Notes: generated by a model from the sequence alone, not told the origin. DNA of 64,000 nucleotides from Candidatus Amoebophilus asiaticus 5a2 (GCF_000020565.1 NC_010830.1:910001-974000); one strand, 5' to 3'; counted from the first letter of the stretch, positions 47,791 through 57,745 are shown. A program made the numbers and translations.

Positions 47791-48714
47791 AACCCAAGTT
47801 GCTAGTGATTAATAAGTAAAAAAAATAAAAAACCTTTGATCTTGTTTTTGTCTTAAACTAATAAATCGGAGGTCATTATGATTGAAAAATCAATAGCAAT
47901 ATACACATTTATTGATACTTTACTCAAGTATTTACATCATCAAGAGAATAAAAAAAGGAAGTTGTCGGATGCAGAAGTGCTTACAACAGCTATCGTTTCA
48001 GCCTTATACTTTGGCGGACATCTTGACAAAGCTCGCTCATTTATGCATTCCACTAGGCTTATCCCTAACATGCTCGATAAAAGTAGGTACAATCGCCGCT
48101 TGCACGCTATAGGAGAAGAGATAACTACGCTCTTTTTAGAAATAGGCACTCTTATCAAGCAAGTAGCCACTTGTAAGGATTTTGTATTGGATTCATTTCC
48201 CGTGCCTGTGTGCGATAACATACGTATTAGTAGGTGTAAACTATTACAAGGCCAGGCTTACAGAGGTTACAAAGCCTCTATGCGTCGTTACTTTTATGGC
48301 ATCAAAGTACAACTTATCACCACTGATGATGGTATTCCAGTTGAATTCTCAATAGTGGCTGGCAGCCAAGCAGATGTAAAAGGATTGCACCAACTGCCTT
48401 TTTCTATGCCAGCTGGTAGTGCACTCTATGCTGACTCAGCTTATACTAACTAACATCTAGAAGATATGTTGGTTGATGATAGGATTAAACTTTATTCTCA
48501 GCGTAAAGCTAATGCTCATCGAAAGGATACTCCTTCTCTAGCTTATCTCAAAGAGCGAATGTGAAAAGTAATAGAAACTAGCATTAGTGGTATTAAAGCC
48601 CTTTTCTTAAGGAAAATCCATGCTGTTACCTTCCAAGGCTTTCTGGTCAAAATACTCTTGTTCTTGCTAGCTTTTCAAATCAACAAAGCTTTCTTTTAAC
48701 TAGCAACTTGAGTT
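47791..48714 (+). mobile_element. IS982-family insertion sequence, near full length
   Basis: The terminal repeats are AACCCAAGTTGCTAG at 47791 and CTAGCAACTTGAGTT ending at 48714 (one mismatch). The transposase starts at ATG 47878. It has DSFPVPVCDNIRIS, RRYFYGIKVQLI and GSALYADSAYTN, but an in-frame TAA at 48451-48453 ends it, and a TGA follows at 48562-48564. The rest of the frame (RKANAHRKDT, SGIKALF) is readable, so the element decayed by point mutation. Confidence 0.88.
47878..48700 (+). pseudogene. IS982 transposase with in-frame stops
   Basis: The 191 intact N-terminal residues hold the first catalytic Asp region. The remaining part continues in the same frame after TAA 48451-48453. 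Without readthrough the enzyme lacks its C-terminal catalytic residues. The truncated copy at 41895-42227 shares most N-terminal residues, so both come from one recently active element. Confidence 0.8.
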
Positions 48715-48958
48715 ACTTAATAAGCTGCTAAACTTAATTGTAGCGAATTGTGATATTTTGTACATTCCCGTTAAGCAAAATAACCTTTTAATTAAAAGGT
48801 AGTCCTAACCCAACCCTTTACTATCATTTTTATTGTTTTTACAGCTAAAATTCAATAAATCGCATAAGTTTTTTTCACCAAAAAAGCTTAAATTGCGGCC
48901 TGACTTTTGTAAACATACCTAGCTAGCTTTTTTAATTAAAAAATTTAAATATTTTCCC

Positions 48959-50419
48959 ATGAACTTTACCGTAGAAGGCATTTTAATTGTAGGATCTTTT
49001 CTGCTTTTTGTTAGTATATTGGCTAGTAAGCTTTCTAGTAAGCTAGGTATACCTACCCTTTTAATATTTTTAGCCATTGGGATGTTGGCAGGTGCTGATG
49101 GTCTGGGTGGTATCCAATTTGAAAGTCCCTATGTAGCTAAAGTGTTAGGTACTATAACCCTTACACTTATTCTATTTTCTGGTGGCTTAGATACTGATTT
49201 TGGGCATATACGACCTATTATATGGAATGGTATCTTGCTATCTTCAGCAGGCGTGCTAATTACAGCTTTAGGTATTGGGTATTTTATTTATTGGGTAACA
49301 GATTTTACTCTAATAGAAGGGATGCTGGTGGGTGCTATTGTTTCTTCCACAGATGCTGCTGCTGTATTTTCTATTCTCCGCTCCAAAAATTTACATTTAA
49401 AGTACAATTTAGGGCCCACACTAGAATTAGAATCTGGTAGTAATGATGCTATGGCCTATTTCTTAATGATATTTTTTACCAAGCTGCTTACCAGCAACCA
49501 AGATATCAGTATATGGTCTGCTATACCTCGATTTTTTCAGGAAATGTGTATAGGAGGTTTAATAGGAGTTATAGTAGGGCAGGGTATGGTATTTGTAGTA
49601 AATAGAATTCAGTTGGCTTATGAATCATTATATCCAGGTATTACTTTAGCCATGATCTTGTTTGCTTACTCTGCCACTAACTTTATACATGGTAATGGCT
49701 TTTTAGCAGTTTATATAGCTGGAATTATTTTAGGTAGCCAAAATTTCATCCATAAAAATAGCTTGATACGTTTTTATGATGGTATATCTTGGCTGATGCA
49801 AGTGGTGATGTTTATCAGCCTAGGACTTTTGGTTTCTCCCCATAAGCTAATACCAATTGCAGGTATCGGTTTGTTAATATCAGCTGCTTTGATATTCTTG
49901 GCAAGGCCTATTAGCGTATTTATTTCATTAGCATTTACTAAAGTAACCCTCAATCAAAAAGTATTTATTTCTTGGGTAGGGCTTAGGGGTGCTGTTCCTA
50001 TTGTATTTGCTACTCATCCTTTGCTAGAGTGTGTTGGCAAGTCAGATAAAATTTTTCATATTGTATTTTTTATTGTACTTACTTCTGTATTGCTGCAGGG
50101 TACTACTTTATACTCATTGGCGAAGTGGTTAGGGCTAGAAGAAACAGCCCCTCATAAACAGGCTCGCTCCATCCATTTGGCCGATGATGTTAAGAGTGAA
50201 CTTATAGAATTAACTGTTCCAGCTGGTTCTAGTATAGATGGTAGAAAAATTGTAGAAATAGATTTTCCTAAAAATGCATTGATTGTATTGATAAATAGGG
50301 ATAAGCGTTATTTAACTCCAAGAGGTGACACAGAGCTTAAGATAGGAGATAAGTTAATGGTTATGGCAGAGGATAAGAATGATATCAATGAAGTAGAAGC
50401 TTGCCTAGGCATAGCTTAA
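48959..50419 (+). CDS. nhaP2: CPA1-type K+(Na+)/H+ antiporter with TrkA-C domain
   Basis: A 486-residue inner-membrane antiporter with about 12-13 membrane segments (LGIPTLLIFLAIGMLAGADG; LTLILFSGGLDTDF; VGAIVSSTDAAAVFSIL with the conserved Asp; SGSNDAMAYFLMIFF). A cytoplasmic TrkA-C domain follows at about 405-485 (VKSELIELTVPAGSS ... KIGDKLMVMAEDKND), as in the NhaP2/CvrA group. It would exchange K+ or Na+ for protons. It stands alone, 244 bp after IS982. Confidence 0.88.
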   Translation: MNFTVEGILIVGSFLLFVSILASKLSSKLGIPTLLIFLAIGMLAGADGLGGIQFESPYVAKVLGTITLTLILFSGGLDTDFGHIRPIIWNGILLSSAGVLITALGIGYFIYWVTDFTLIEGMLVGAIVSSTDAAAVFSILRSKNLHLKYNLGPTLELESGSNDAMAYFLMIFFTKLLTSNQDISIWSAIPRFFQEMCIGGLIGVIVGQGMVFVVNRIQLAYESLYPGITLAMILFAYSATNFIHGNGFLAVYIAGIILGSQNFIHKNSLIRFYDGISWLMQVVMFISLGLLVSPHKLIPIAGIGLLISAALIFLARPISVFISLAFTKVTLNQKVFISWVGLRGAVPIVFATHPLLECVGKSDKIFHIVFFIVLTSVLLQGTTLYSLAKWLGLEETAPHKQARSIHLADDVKSELIELTVPAGSSIDGRKIVEIDFPKNALIVLINRDKRYLTPRGDTELKIGDKLMVMAEDKNDINEVEACLGIA

Positions 50420-51194
50420 CATAACAATAAGCTCCTTGATATAAGATAGTCTTATAGATTTTTAGGCTTATTTTTTAAGCAGTATACTAATTAACAAATG
50501 AGAAGTATTATGCTAGAAAAGGTAGACTCTGTTGCTATAACTTAACTAGGGCGCGTGTTATACCTAATTGGGTAAAATATGCAAGAGTACACTTATCTTT
50601 TTTTGTTTTATCAGATCTTAAAAGCTTGCTACCATTACAGTTACTTCAGTACCGGTGGTCTATTCTTTATCTATAACAATGGTTAAATCCAGTATGCCAC
50701 TTCAATCTACTATTTAGAGATTAACTTTGTATTGCAACTCTATCTATGTTGCGATTATGTATAAGCATATGCAAATATATGTAATTAGGTTGCTATTTTT
50801 AACTTAAAAGTATAAAATATTAACAAAATTGTATAAGTATATAGATTTTGGCAAATATCTAACAAGCGTCTAGCAGATAAAATATGGTTGAAAAGTAAAT
50901 ATTGAAATTATGAATAAGACTCTAATAGAATAGGACATTTGTATAGCATTTACACTGGTTTATGCATGTAATTGCCTGCTAAACAGAAGGTAAATGTTAT
51001 GTATTATAGAATTTGTTGGATGTTATTTGGGGAAGTCTATCATGTCTTTCTTATTGATATAAAAGAATATTTAAACAAAATATCTTATAAATGTATTGCT
51101 TTTATTAATAATTATTTCTATAATATAATTCAAGCATCAAATGCTACTTTTATCGATGCTGTTTGTATGTTTAACTCTTAAAAGTTAAAAATTA
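50420..51194. other. Long intergenic region, nothing firm
   Basis: About 775 A+T-rich bases. A 69-codon frame at 50972-51181 has low-complexity composition and no recognisable motif, so I do not call it. The following 160 bp hold a candidate structured RNA. Confidence 0.4.
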
Positions 51195-51216
51195 TGGAAA
51201 GGAAATTACAAACTCA

Positions 51217-51350
51217 GCTTACAGTAATGCATGATTTCGATTGCTTTGACATATCGCTTGTATCGCTTCCTTGGTTGGATAGCTGGTAACAAATCAAACA
51301 TTACTGTAAGCATATAGAAATGGGGAAATAATAGATTTTCCCATTTCTAT
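51217..51350 (+). ncRNA. Candidate structured small RNA with terminator
   Basis: GCTTACAGTAATG (51217-51229) and CATTACTGTAAGC (51299-51311) form a perfect 13-bp stem around about 70 nt. Directly after it, ATAGAAATGGGGAAA and TTTCCCATTTCTAT (51314-51350) form a terminator-like hairpin followed by TTTATAAG. No protein gene is convincing here; a 31-codon frame from ATG 51195 overlaps the structure. The layout (closed long stem plus terminator in a 1.2-kb intergenic region) suits a small RNA, but no known family is recognised. Confidence 0.4.
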
Positions 51351-51627
51351 TTTATAAGATAGAACAGATGGCATAACAAAATGTATATTATATGGAATAG
51401 GATTTAACTACTTTATAATAGCTTTCCGGTAAATTGTTATCTGTGAAGTTACGCAGGTGTCCAAGATTCTCCTAAAATAAAATTGTTATTAGTAAGAAAA
51501 GTTACTTAATTAGCGACTATATTAACACACATATACCAACTATAAAGTATTGATTTATCTTCGCTTGGTAAACAAAATATATGTTTCTAAATAATTTAAA
51601 AGATAAATAGAGCTGCGGGTGCTTGCT

Positions 51628-52740
51628 TCAAATTTTAGATAGGTGCTTAAGAATTAGTTTTGCCATATTAATAGATGTATCATTTTCCCCTAATAGATTC
51701 CTAATAGATTCGTAGCTAGCTAGTTGTTTCTGTTTAAAATCACTGTTAGTAATCACCTCTTTCACAGCATTTAACAAACTAGTAGGTGTAAGTTTTTCTT
51801 GGATAAGTTCTCTGACTACTTCTTCCTTTGCTAAAATATTAACCAATGAGATATATCGTAGCTTTACAAGCCATTTAGCAAGGTTATAGGTTAATGGATC
51901 TGTTTTGTAAACCACTACTTGAGGTACATTAAAATGAGCTGTTTCTAAAGTAGCAGTGCCAGAAGTAGTAACGGCAACACTGGCATGAGATAAAATATCC
52001 TGTATCTGATCATATATAATAGTAATGTTCTGTAACTGTTTAGCAGGCATATATAACTCAGCAGGCAGCTCGCTTATTCCTGCTACTACAAATTGATATT
52101 CTGGTAAGGCTGTAACTAAAGCCAACATTACAGGAAGCAATTTTGTAATTTCTTGAAGACGGCTGCCAGGTAATAAGGCTATAATGGGTCGTTTATCCAA
52201 TTTATTATCCTTTAAAAAATTACAGTTTTTATTGTAATATTTTGCCTCTTCTATTAGCGGATTTCCTACATATTCTACTGTATGGTAGTTATGTTGTTTG
52301 TAAAAATCCTTTTCAAAAGGGAAGATAGTAAACATTTGGTCTACATAAGCCTTAATCTTATGGACCCTTTTAGTATTCCAAGCCCATAATTTAGGAGAGA
52401 TGTAATAAAAAACTTTAATCTGTTTTTCTTTGGCAAATTTGGCTATCCGTAAGTTGAAACCAGCATAATCAATAAGAATAATGGCATCTGGTTGGAAATG
52501 CTCTATGTCTTTTTTGCAATTTTTAAAGTACTTATATAGCTTTATGAAGCTATGTAAAAAAACAACTCCCATTACAGCTAGTTCTCTATAATGCACTACT
52601 ATATCAACTCCTGCTTGTTGCATATGATTACCTCCATATCCTCTAAGAATGGCTTGGCTATCTAGCTGTTGTAAAGCTTTTGTAAGCCTACTACCATATA
52701 TATCTCCTGACTTTTCACCAGCTATAATATAATAACGCAT
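51628..52740 (-). CDS. lpxB: Lipid-A-disaccharide synthase
   Basis: LpxB joins UDP-diacylglucosamine and lipid X to the lipid A disaccharide at the inner membrane. The 370-residue protein shows AGEKSGDIYGSRL, ILIDYAGFNLR, YYISPKLWAWNTKR, LLPGSRLQEI and TTSGTATLETA. All are intact. Its presence implies that a lipid A-like glycolipid is still made. Confidence 0.95.
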   Translation of the reverse strand: MRYYIIAGEKSGDIYGSRLTKALQQLDSQAILRGYGGNHMQQAGVDIVVHYRELAVMGVVFLHSFIKLYKYFKNCKKDIEHFQPDAIILIDYAGFNLRIAKFAKEKQIKVFYYISPKLWAWNTKRVHKIKAYVDQMFTIFPFEKDFYKQHNYHTVEYVGNPLIEEAKYYNKNCNFLKDNKLDKRPIIALLPGSRLQEITKLLPVMLALVTALPEYQFVVAGISELPAELYMPAKQLQNITIIYDQIQDILSHASVAVTTSGTATLETAHFNVPQVVVYKTDPLTYNLAKWLVKLRYISLVNILAKEEVVRELIQEKLTPTSLLNAVKEVITNSDFKQKQLASYESIRNLLGENDTSINMAKLILKHLSKI

Positions 52741-52890
52741 ATGTTGTTAGACTTAATAAACAGCCAATTTATAAATGGGCAGACAAAAGATGAATAATTT
52801 ACTGTAAACTTCAAAGTTACTTTTACTGAGTAATTGAGGACTTTATTACAGTACTCGTAGTATAGAATGTGGAATCTTAAAAAGATAAAT

Positions 52891-53160
52891 TTAGTACTGA
52901 AATTTTATATATAAAGGTAAATCGACTGATACTTCATCGTTAAGTACTTTAAATTCAAGAGCTTCAATATCCTTAGTTCCAAAAATATAGTCAGCATACT
53001 TCTCGGATTTTGTGTAAAAGCTCGAACGAGTTGATATGATATTATCTATCTTAATAAAATCTTGCACGTTTTTCGTAAGAATTTTAATGCTCTTAAGTAT
53101 TAGGCATAAGATTAAAATCTCCTTCTATACCTAATTTGGCTTATATTTTAATTGTTGACA
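52891..53160 (-). pseudogene. Endonuclease/exonuclease/phosphatase-family C-terminal remnant
   Basis: The minus strand reads LGIEGDFNLMPNT, then after a frame change LKSIKILTKNVQDFIK, STRSSFYTKSEKYADYIFG and LNDEVSVDLPLYIKF, then stop. GDFN and the final (S)DHLP-like motif, here SVDLP, mark the EEP superfamily; the catalytic His is replaced. The N-terminal two-thirds are gone. Confidence 0.6.
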
Positions 53161-53334
53161 CACCCTAGTTACTTTAAAAATATCATAGCGACTTCTAATT
53201 GTTTTATAAGCCTCTTTGTTAAGTAGGTAATACTGTTAGTTGCCATAACTTCCATTTTACTTAAGATTTTAATATGTATTTATAGTTGGTTGATAGAAGT
53301 ATTGAGATATTTAAATCTCGTTTACCAAGAAAAA

Positions 53335-53370
53335 TAGATAGGGTAGTGGTTATAACTGCTACCCTATCTA
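53335..53370 (-). terminator. Rho-independent terminator of pepF
   Basis: TAGATAGGGTAG and CTACCCTATCTA form a perfect 12-bp stem, followed on the minus strand by TTTTTCTT. It lies about 60 bp past the pepF stop. Confidence 0.8.
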
Positions 53371-53427
53371 CTATATGTTTTATGCTTGCATTTGAAACAA
53401 CAGCATGCTAATTGGTTTGATTTTGAT

Positions 53428-55146
53428 TTATAATGCTTGTTCCCATTCTTGTTTTAAAAAGCTTACTAAAGATTGTATGTGAGCCTTACTTAAATCAAAT
53501 TGAGTACCTGCCATTTTATACATATAAGGTAATGGTTGAGTATAGCCAAGTCGTAAGGCATCTAAATAGTTTTGCAAAGCTTCAGCTGGGTTATTTTTAT
53601 AATTTTTCCATACTCCAATAGCTCCTAGTTGCGCAATTCCATATTCTATATAGTAAAAAGGTACTTCGAATAGATGTAATTGTTTTTGCCATAGGAAATC
53701 CTTAGCCTCTTCATAGTTATCCCAGCAAGTAACATTATCAGTAAATGTATCAAAAATATTATTCCAAGCCTCTTTCCGATCTATAGCCGTATGGTTTGGG
53801 TTTGCATATACCCAATGCTGAAATTTATCTATGGTAGCTATCCATGCTAATCTTTTAATGATGCCTTCTAAATGTTCGCGTTTGGCCCTTTTTACGTCTG
53901 TAGGATTATCTAAAAAAATATCCCAATAATTAATGGTAAGTAATTCCATAGACATAGATGCTAGCTCAGCCATTTCAGAAGTAATTTGTTTAAAATCATT
54001 GAGTGATAGCTCGTGCATCAAAAAGGAGTGTATGGCGTGCCCCGCCTCATGTAATAGGGTAATTACATTTTGGAAGTCAGTGGCAGCATTCATAAAAATA
54101 AAAGGAACGCCAGATTCTACCAGTGGATAATTATACCCTCCGGGTGCTTTGCCTTTTCTTGAATCTAAGTCAAAACGGCCCATACGTTGCATGGTTCGTA
54201 AACAATCCCCTATAAAAGGGTGTAGTTTGTCTAAAACTTTTATTGTTTTTTGTAATAGCTCTTCTGTATTTTGAAAAGCCCTTAATGGTGGCATACCATG
54301 AGGGTCAGCATGATGATCCCAAGGACGAAGCTTATCTACCTTGAGTGATTTTTTCTGATTTTCTGCTATTTGATTTACAAATGGTACTACAACTTGTTGT
54401 ATACTTTCATGAAAAGCAAAGCAATCTTCAGGAGTATAATCAAATCGCTTAAGTGATACAAAAGAGTACTCTGTAAAGCTGTTAAAACCAGCATTAGTTG
54501 CTACAGTATTCCTTTCTTTTACTAAACTACTATATAATGTGTCTAGTTGATCTTTATCCTGTAATCTACGTGTATTTATTTGATTATATACTTCCTCTCG
54601 TAGTTTTCTGTCTGAAGACTCTAGGTAAGTTGCTGCTTGCTGTATGGTAAGTTCTTGTCCATCTCTTGCAATAGTCATTTCACTAACTGTTTTTCCATAT
54701 TCTTGTGCTTGGAGTTGTATGCTTGTGAACAAGGGTATATTTTCATCCTTATAGAGCTGAATGTGGGTTCCTAGACAGCGTACTAATAAATTATAGCCTG
54801 TTTCCTTACCAAGTATTGTACTGTAAGAACATTGTACTACTTTTTCATCCAGTTGGTGTGATAACGGCATCAGCTTAGGTAAAATAGCTGTTATATATTC
54901 TTCATACTTTTTTCTATATTCTTCATTGCCTGTATCACAAGTCATATGTATATAACGCCAACCAGCATCCTCTGCTATAACACCTTCTAATTCACTGCGA
55001 TGTGAAAGCCATGTGCGTAGGTCTTCCAAAGAATCGATTTCTCTGTTGAGGAGCAGTTTATAAAATCCTTTTATAGAGTCCCAATCGGTTATCTTAAAAT
55101 CAATAGGTAAAAAGCTCCTTTTTGTGGGTAATGGATTACTTGTCAT
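53428..55146 (-). CDS. pepF: M3-family oligoendopeptidase F-like metallopeptidase
   Basis: A 572-residue cytosolic zinc peptidase that cuts short peptides. The zinc site is LLHEAGHAIHSFL (HEXXH), with the third ligand in EMAELASMSMELL. The overall length and C-terminal region (YIEYGIAQLGAIGVW) are those of the M3 family. In a parasite-like lifestyle it may recycle imported peptides (inference). A strong terminator follows, and nuoK lies upstream on the same strand. Confidence 0.93.
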   Translation of the reverse strand: MTSNPLPTKRSFLPIDFKITDWDSIKGFYKLLLNREIDSLEDLRTWLSHRSELEGVIAEDAGWRYIHMTCDTGNEEYRKKYEEYITAILPKLMPLSHQLDEKVVQCSYSTILGKETGYNLLVRCLGTHIQLYKDENIPLFTSIQLQAQEYGKTVSEMTIARDGQELTIQQAATYLESSDRKLREEVYNQINTRRLQDKDQLDTLYSSLVKERNTVATNAGFNSFTEYSFVSLKRFDYTPEDCFAFHESIQQVVVPFVNQIAENQKKSLKVDKLRPWDHHADPHGMPPLRAFQNTEELLQKTIKVLDKLHPFIGDCLRTMQRMGRFDLDSRKGKAPGGYNYPLVESGVPFIFMNAATDFQNVITLLHEAGHAIHSFLMHELSLNDFKQITSEMAELASMSMELLTINYWDIFLDNPTDVKRAKREHLEGIIKRLAWIATIDKFQHWVYANPNHTAIDRKEAWNNIFDTFTDNVTCWDNYEEAKDFLWQKQLHLFEVPFYYIEYGIAQLGAIGVWKNYKNNPAEALQNYLDALRLGYTQPLPYMYKMAGTQFDLSKAHIQSLVSFLKQEWEQAL

Positions 55147-55231
55147 AGCTAAATAAACTTATGATAAGAGTTTGACATAATGTAAAGTAATTAAGTTATA
55201 AATGCTTTGTAAACAAATAAACTGATGCAGG

Positions 55232-55546
55232 CTAATTTTCTTTTTTAGTAAGCAATAACTCTATCTTAGTTAAGTCTATAGTTTTATAATTTTGATACAG
55301 CCGTAGTGATATAGCTATCATTAATATTATTTCACAAATTGATATGGCTGTGCAAAAGACAACTAACACCTGACCTTGTACGTGAGTTGGATATTGGCTA
55401 TTAAATAGTATAAAGTTTGATATGGCCGCTTGTACTATAAGCTCAATACCTATGATGACAAAAATCATAGATTTTTTGGTAAGTACTATGATTAATCCAA
55501 CCATAAATAATAGCACGTTTACAGATAGAAGAATTGGTATATACAT
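55232..55546 (-). CDS. nuoK: NADH-quinone oxidoreductase subunit K-like protein
   Basis: A 104-residue membrane protein with three hydrophobic segments in NuoK order. The middle one has the family pattern MIFVIIGIELIVQAAISNF, with the conserved Glu in GIE. Usually nuoK sits in a large nuo operon; here no other nuo gene is adjacent, only a protein of unknown function 10 bp upstream. It may belong to a dispersed complex I, or to an Mrp-type antiporter (MnhC is homologous). Confidence 0.7.
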   Translation of the reverse strand: MYIPILLSVNVLLFMVGLIIVLTKKSMIFVIIGIELIVQAAISNFILFNSQYPTHVQGQVLVVFCTAISICEIILMIAISLRLYQNYKTIDLTKIELLLTKKEN

Positions 55547-55556
55547 AAGTTTAAAG

Positions 55557-56027
55557 CTAGATTTTACGTCCTAATAATTCAGCCATAATAATTGCTCTTT
55601 GAGTGCTATTGTAGTTTCTTAGTAAATAATTTAACCTATTAGTATGCTTGGGCAATGTCTTTTTATAAAGTTTGTAAGGGTCTTTTTCCTGAGTAGGTAA
55701 AAGCAGCCTTTTTATTCCTGGATATACAGGATTAACATCCGACTTTGTAGTCGCCTGTCGAACTGTAGAAGTAACAATATCTTTTGCCACTGGCATTACT
55801 ATGTCCTTCGCATATTGAGGAATGCTTCCAACTTCTTTAACTGCCCATTCATTTTGGTTCCAAGTAGAGGGTGTTTCCCAGTTAGCTTCTTCCTCTAAAT
55901 CCTCTACATCTCCCATATCTGATTTGGTAATTGATTCAGTTCTGTCCCGCAGCATAGCAACAACAATTCTAAATAAAAAGTACCCTACTGTAATAAGTAT
56001 AGATATTAAAGACTGTGGTTCTTTCAT
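55557..56027 (-). CDS. Hypothetical membrane-anchored protein
   Basis: A 156-residue protein with one N-terminal membrane segment (LISILITVGYFLFRIVVAML), an acidic middle (GDVEDLEEEANWETPS) and a basic C-terminal tail ending RAIIMAELLGRKI. This tail resembles small Bacteroidota proteins of unknown function. The stop is 10 bp before the nuoK-like start, so the two are probably co-transcribed. Confidence 0.65.
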   Translation of the reverse strand: MKEPQSLISILITVGYFLFRIVVAMLRDRTESITKSDMGDVEDLEEEANWETPSTWNQNEWAVKEVGSIPQYAKDIVMPVAKDIVTSTVRQATTKSDVNPVYPGIKRLLLPTQEKDPYKLYKKTLPKHTNRLNYLLRNYNSTQRAIIMAELLGRKI

Positions 56028-56358
56028 AGAATATTAGATTGGTAATTTTTAATTAGACTTCTAAACTTGCCCAAACTAACTTATATTATTCAACTTTTGC
56101 AAAATAGTGATATGGTGGAAATAACCTTGCTGAATGAACAATAATTTTAGATTAGAAACTCTTGTCTTTGCCATAGCGTTTAATAAAGGCAATATTTTTT
56201 ACTTCTAAAGGAACTATTAGTATATTTAACTCCAAAAATTAAAGGCATATTATAGATTTATTGAAAAAATATAGCACAACCTGACTCTATTTTTATTTGT
56301 ACCTGCATTTATTTTTATAACTTTGCTAGCAAATAGCTGATAACTTATATTTAATATC

Positions 56359-56607
56359 ATGAAAAAAGGCATACACCCTACATATAGAGAAGTTGTTTTT
56401 CTAGATACTTCTAGTAATTTTAAATTTTTAACACGTTCTACACTTAATTCTAGAGAAACTATCAAGTGGGAAGATGGGCAAGAATATCCCCTTATTAAGG
56501 TAGAACTTAGCTCTGCTTCACACCCTTTCTATACTGGCAAAAAAATATTTGTAGACACAGCTGGTAGAGTAGAAAAATTCCAGCAAAAATATAAAAAGCG
56601 TAGCTAA
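56359..56607 (+). CDS. rpmE2: 50S ribosomal protein L31 type B
   Basis: An 82-residue protein with the type B signature: [19 protein letters not shown], then [19 protein letters not shown], then [12 protein letters not shown] and RVEKFQQKY. It lacks the zinc-binding Cys residues of type A. Its start at 56359 gives the standard N-terminus. A long hairpin terminator follows at 56690-56749. Confidence 0.95.
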   Translation: MKKGIHPTYREVVFLDTSSNFKFLTRSTLNSRETIKWEDGQEYPLIKVELSSASHPFYTGKKIFVDTAGRVEKFQQKYKKRS

Positions 56608-56689
56608 TAGCGGCTTTTAAGCTATTATATAGAATAAGTAAGTAATCAAAAACTTAGGCTGGGATAGCAAAAATTTATTTAATATTCTA

Positions 56690-56749
56690 AATAAGACTGG
56701 CAACTTACCTTAGCATTTAACAAGCGGAGGTATAGCTGCCAGTCTTATT
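56690..56749 (+). terminator. Terminator downstream of rpmE2
   Basis: AATAAGACTGGCA and TGCCAGTCTTATT form a perfect 13-bp stem with a further short inner stem, followed by ATTTTAT. Confidence 0.7.
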
Positions 56750-56807
56750 ATTTTATATGACTTATTTAATAATTTGTGGGTTGTAAAAGTAAGTCGGAAA
56801 TATAGTG

Positions 56808-56881
56808 TGCGCTCGGAAGGACTCGAACCCTCAACCTTCGGAGCCGAAATCCGACGTTCTATCCAGCTGAACTACGAGCGC
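56808..56881 (-). tRNA. tRNA-Arg (anticodon TCG)
   Basis: On the minus strand the acceptor arm is GCGCTCG with CGAGCGC, the D arm AGTTCAGCTGGATAGAAC, the anticodon loop TTTCGGC with TCG, and the T arm GAGGGTTCGAGTCCTTC. CCA is not encoded. Confidence 0.93.
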
Positions 56882-57049
56882 TTGGGAAATTTTAATAGGT
56901 AAATGATAGAAATAAATTCAAATTCCTACCAACGAAAATAATTAAATTTAATTAAAATCATGGCTTAAATTTTACTATTTTGAAAATTTATAAGCAATGG
57001 AACGCACAATATTATATAGTATTGCTATGTTAACCAATTGATATCTAAT

Positions 57050-57745
57050 ATGAGTGTAGTATTTACTAGTTTACTAACAGCTACGTCAATTACTAAAAGC
57101 TATGGTAAACTTCAAATCTTAAAAGGTATTGACCTACAAGTAGCACAAGGAGAGATAGTAGCCATTATGGGGGCTTCTGGAGCTGGGAAAAGTACATTGC
57201 TACATATACTGGCTACCTTAGATAAGCCAGATTCTGGCACATTATACTTAGGACAGGATGATCTTATATCTCTTCGGGGCAATAAGTTAGCAGCATTTAG
57301 AAATCAGCATATCGGTTTCATCTTTCAATCTCATAACCTTTTATCGGAGTTTACTGCTTTAGAAAATGTATGCTTGCCTGGATATATTGGTAAGTTTGAT
57401 GAACGTTCAGTACGGGAACGAGCTAAAGAGTTACTTGTGTTGTTAGGATTAGAAGCACGTATGCAACATAAGCCTACTACCTTATCTGGAGGAGAGCAGC
57501 AAAGAGTGGCTGTAGCTCGTGCTCTTATTAATAATCCTCGTATCGTTTTTGCAGATGAGCCAAGTGGAAGCTTAGACTCAAGAAATGCATTAGCGCTACA
57601 TGAATTGTTTTTTGAATTACGGCAAAAGCTAGAACAAACTTTTGTATTAGCTACGCATAATCAGCTCCTAGCTGATATGGCAGATAGAAAACTTTATATA
57701 CAAGATGGTAGCCTTGTGCCTAGGGATATATTTAGCAACTTATAA
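57050..57745 (+). CDS. lolD: LolD-like ABC transporter ATPase
   Basis: A 231-residue ATPase of the LolD/MacB group, whose members power lipoprotein release from the inner membrane or similar mechanotransmission. It has Walker A GASGAGKST, the Q-loop in FIFQSHNLLSEFTALENV, signature LSGGEQQR and Walker B IVFADEPSGSLD. The ATG at 57050 is chosen; an in-frame TTG at 57038 would add four residues. The permease is not adjacent. Given the many lipoproteins in this window, a functional Lol pathway would matter. Confidence 0.85.
   Translation: MSVVFTSLLTATSITKSYGKLQILKGIDLQVAQGEIVAIMGASGAGKSTLLHILATLDKPDSGTLYLGQDDLISLRGNKLAAFRNQHIGFIFQSHNLLSEFTALENVCLPGYIGKFDERSVRERAKELLVLLGLEARMQHKPTTLSGGEQQRVAVARALINNPRIVFADEPSGSLDSRNALALHELFFELRQKLEQTFVLATHNQLLADMADRKLYIQDGSLVPRDIFSNL

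Noticed and set aside
50972-51181. 69-codon open frame between the antiporter gene and lpxB
   Set aside because: Low-complexity, A+T-driven composition with no motif or sensible context.
51195-51290. 31-codon peptide frame (MERKLQTQLTVMHDFDCF...)
   Set aside because: It overlaps the inverted-repeat structure and has no recognisable precursor-peptide features or neighbouring maturation genes; a small RNA explains the structure better.
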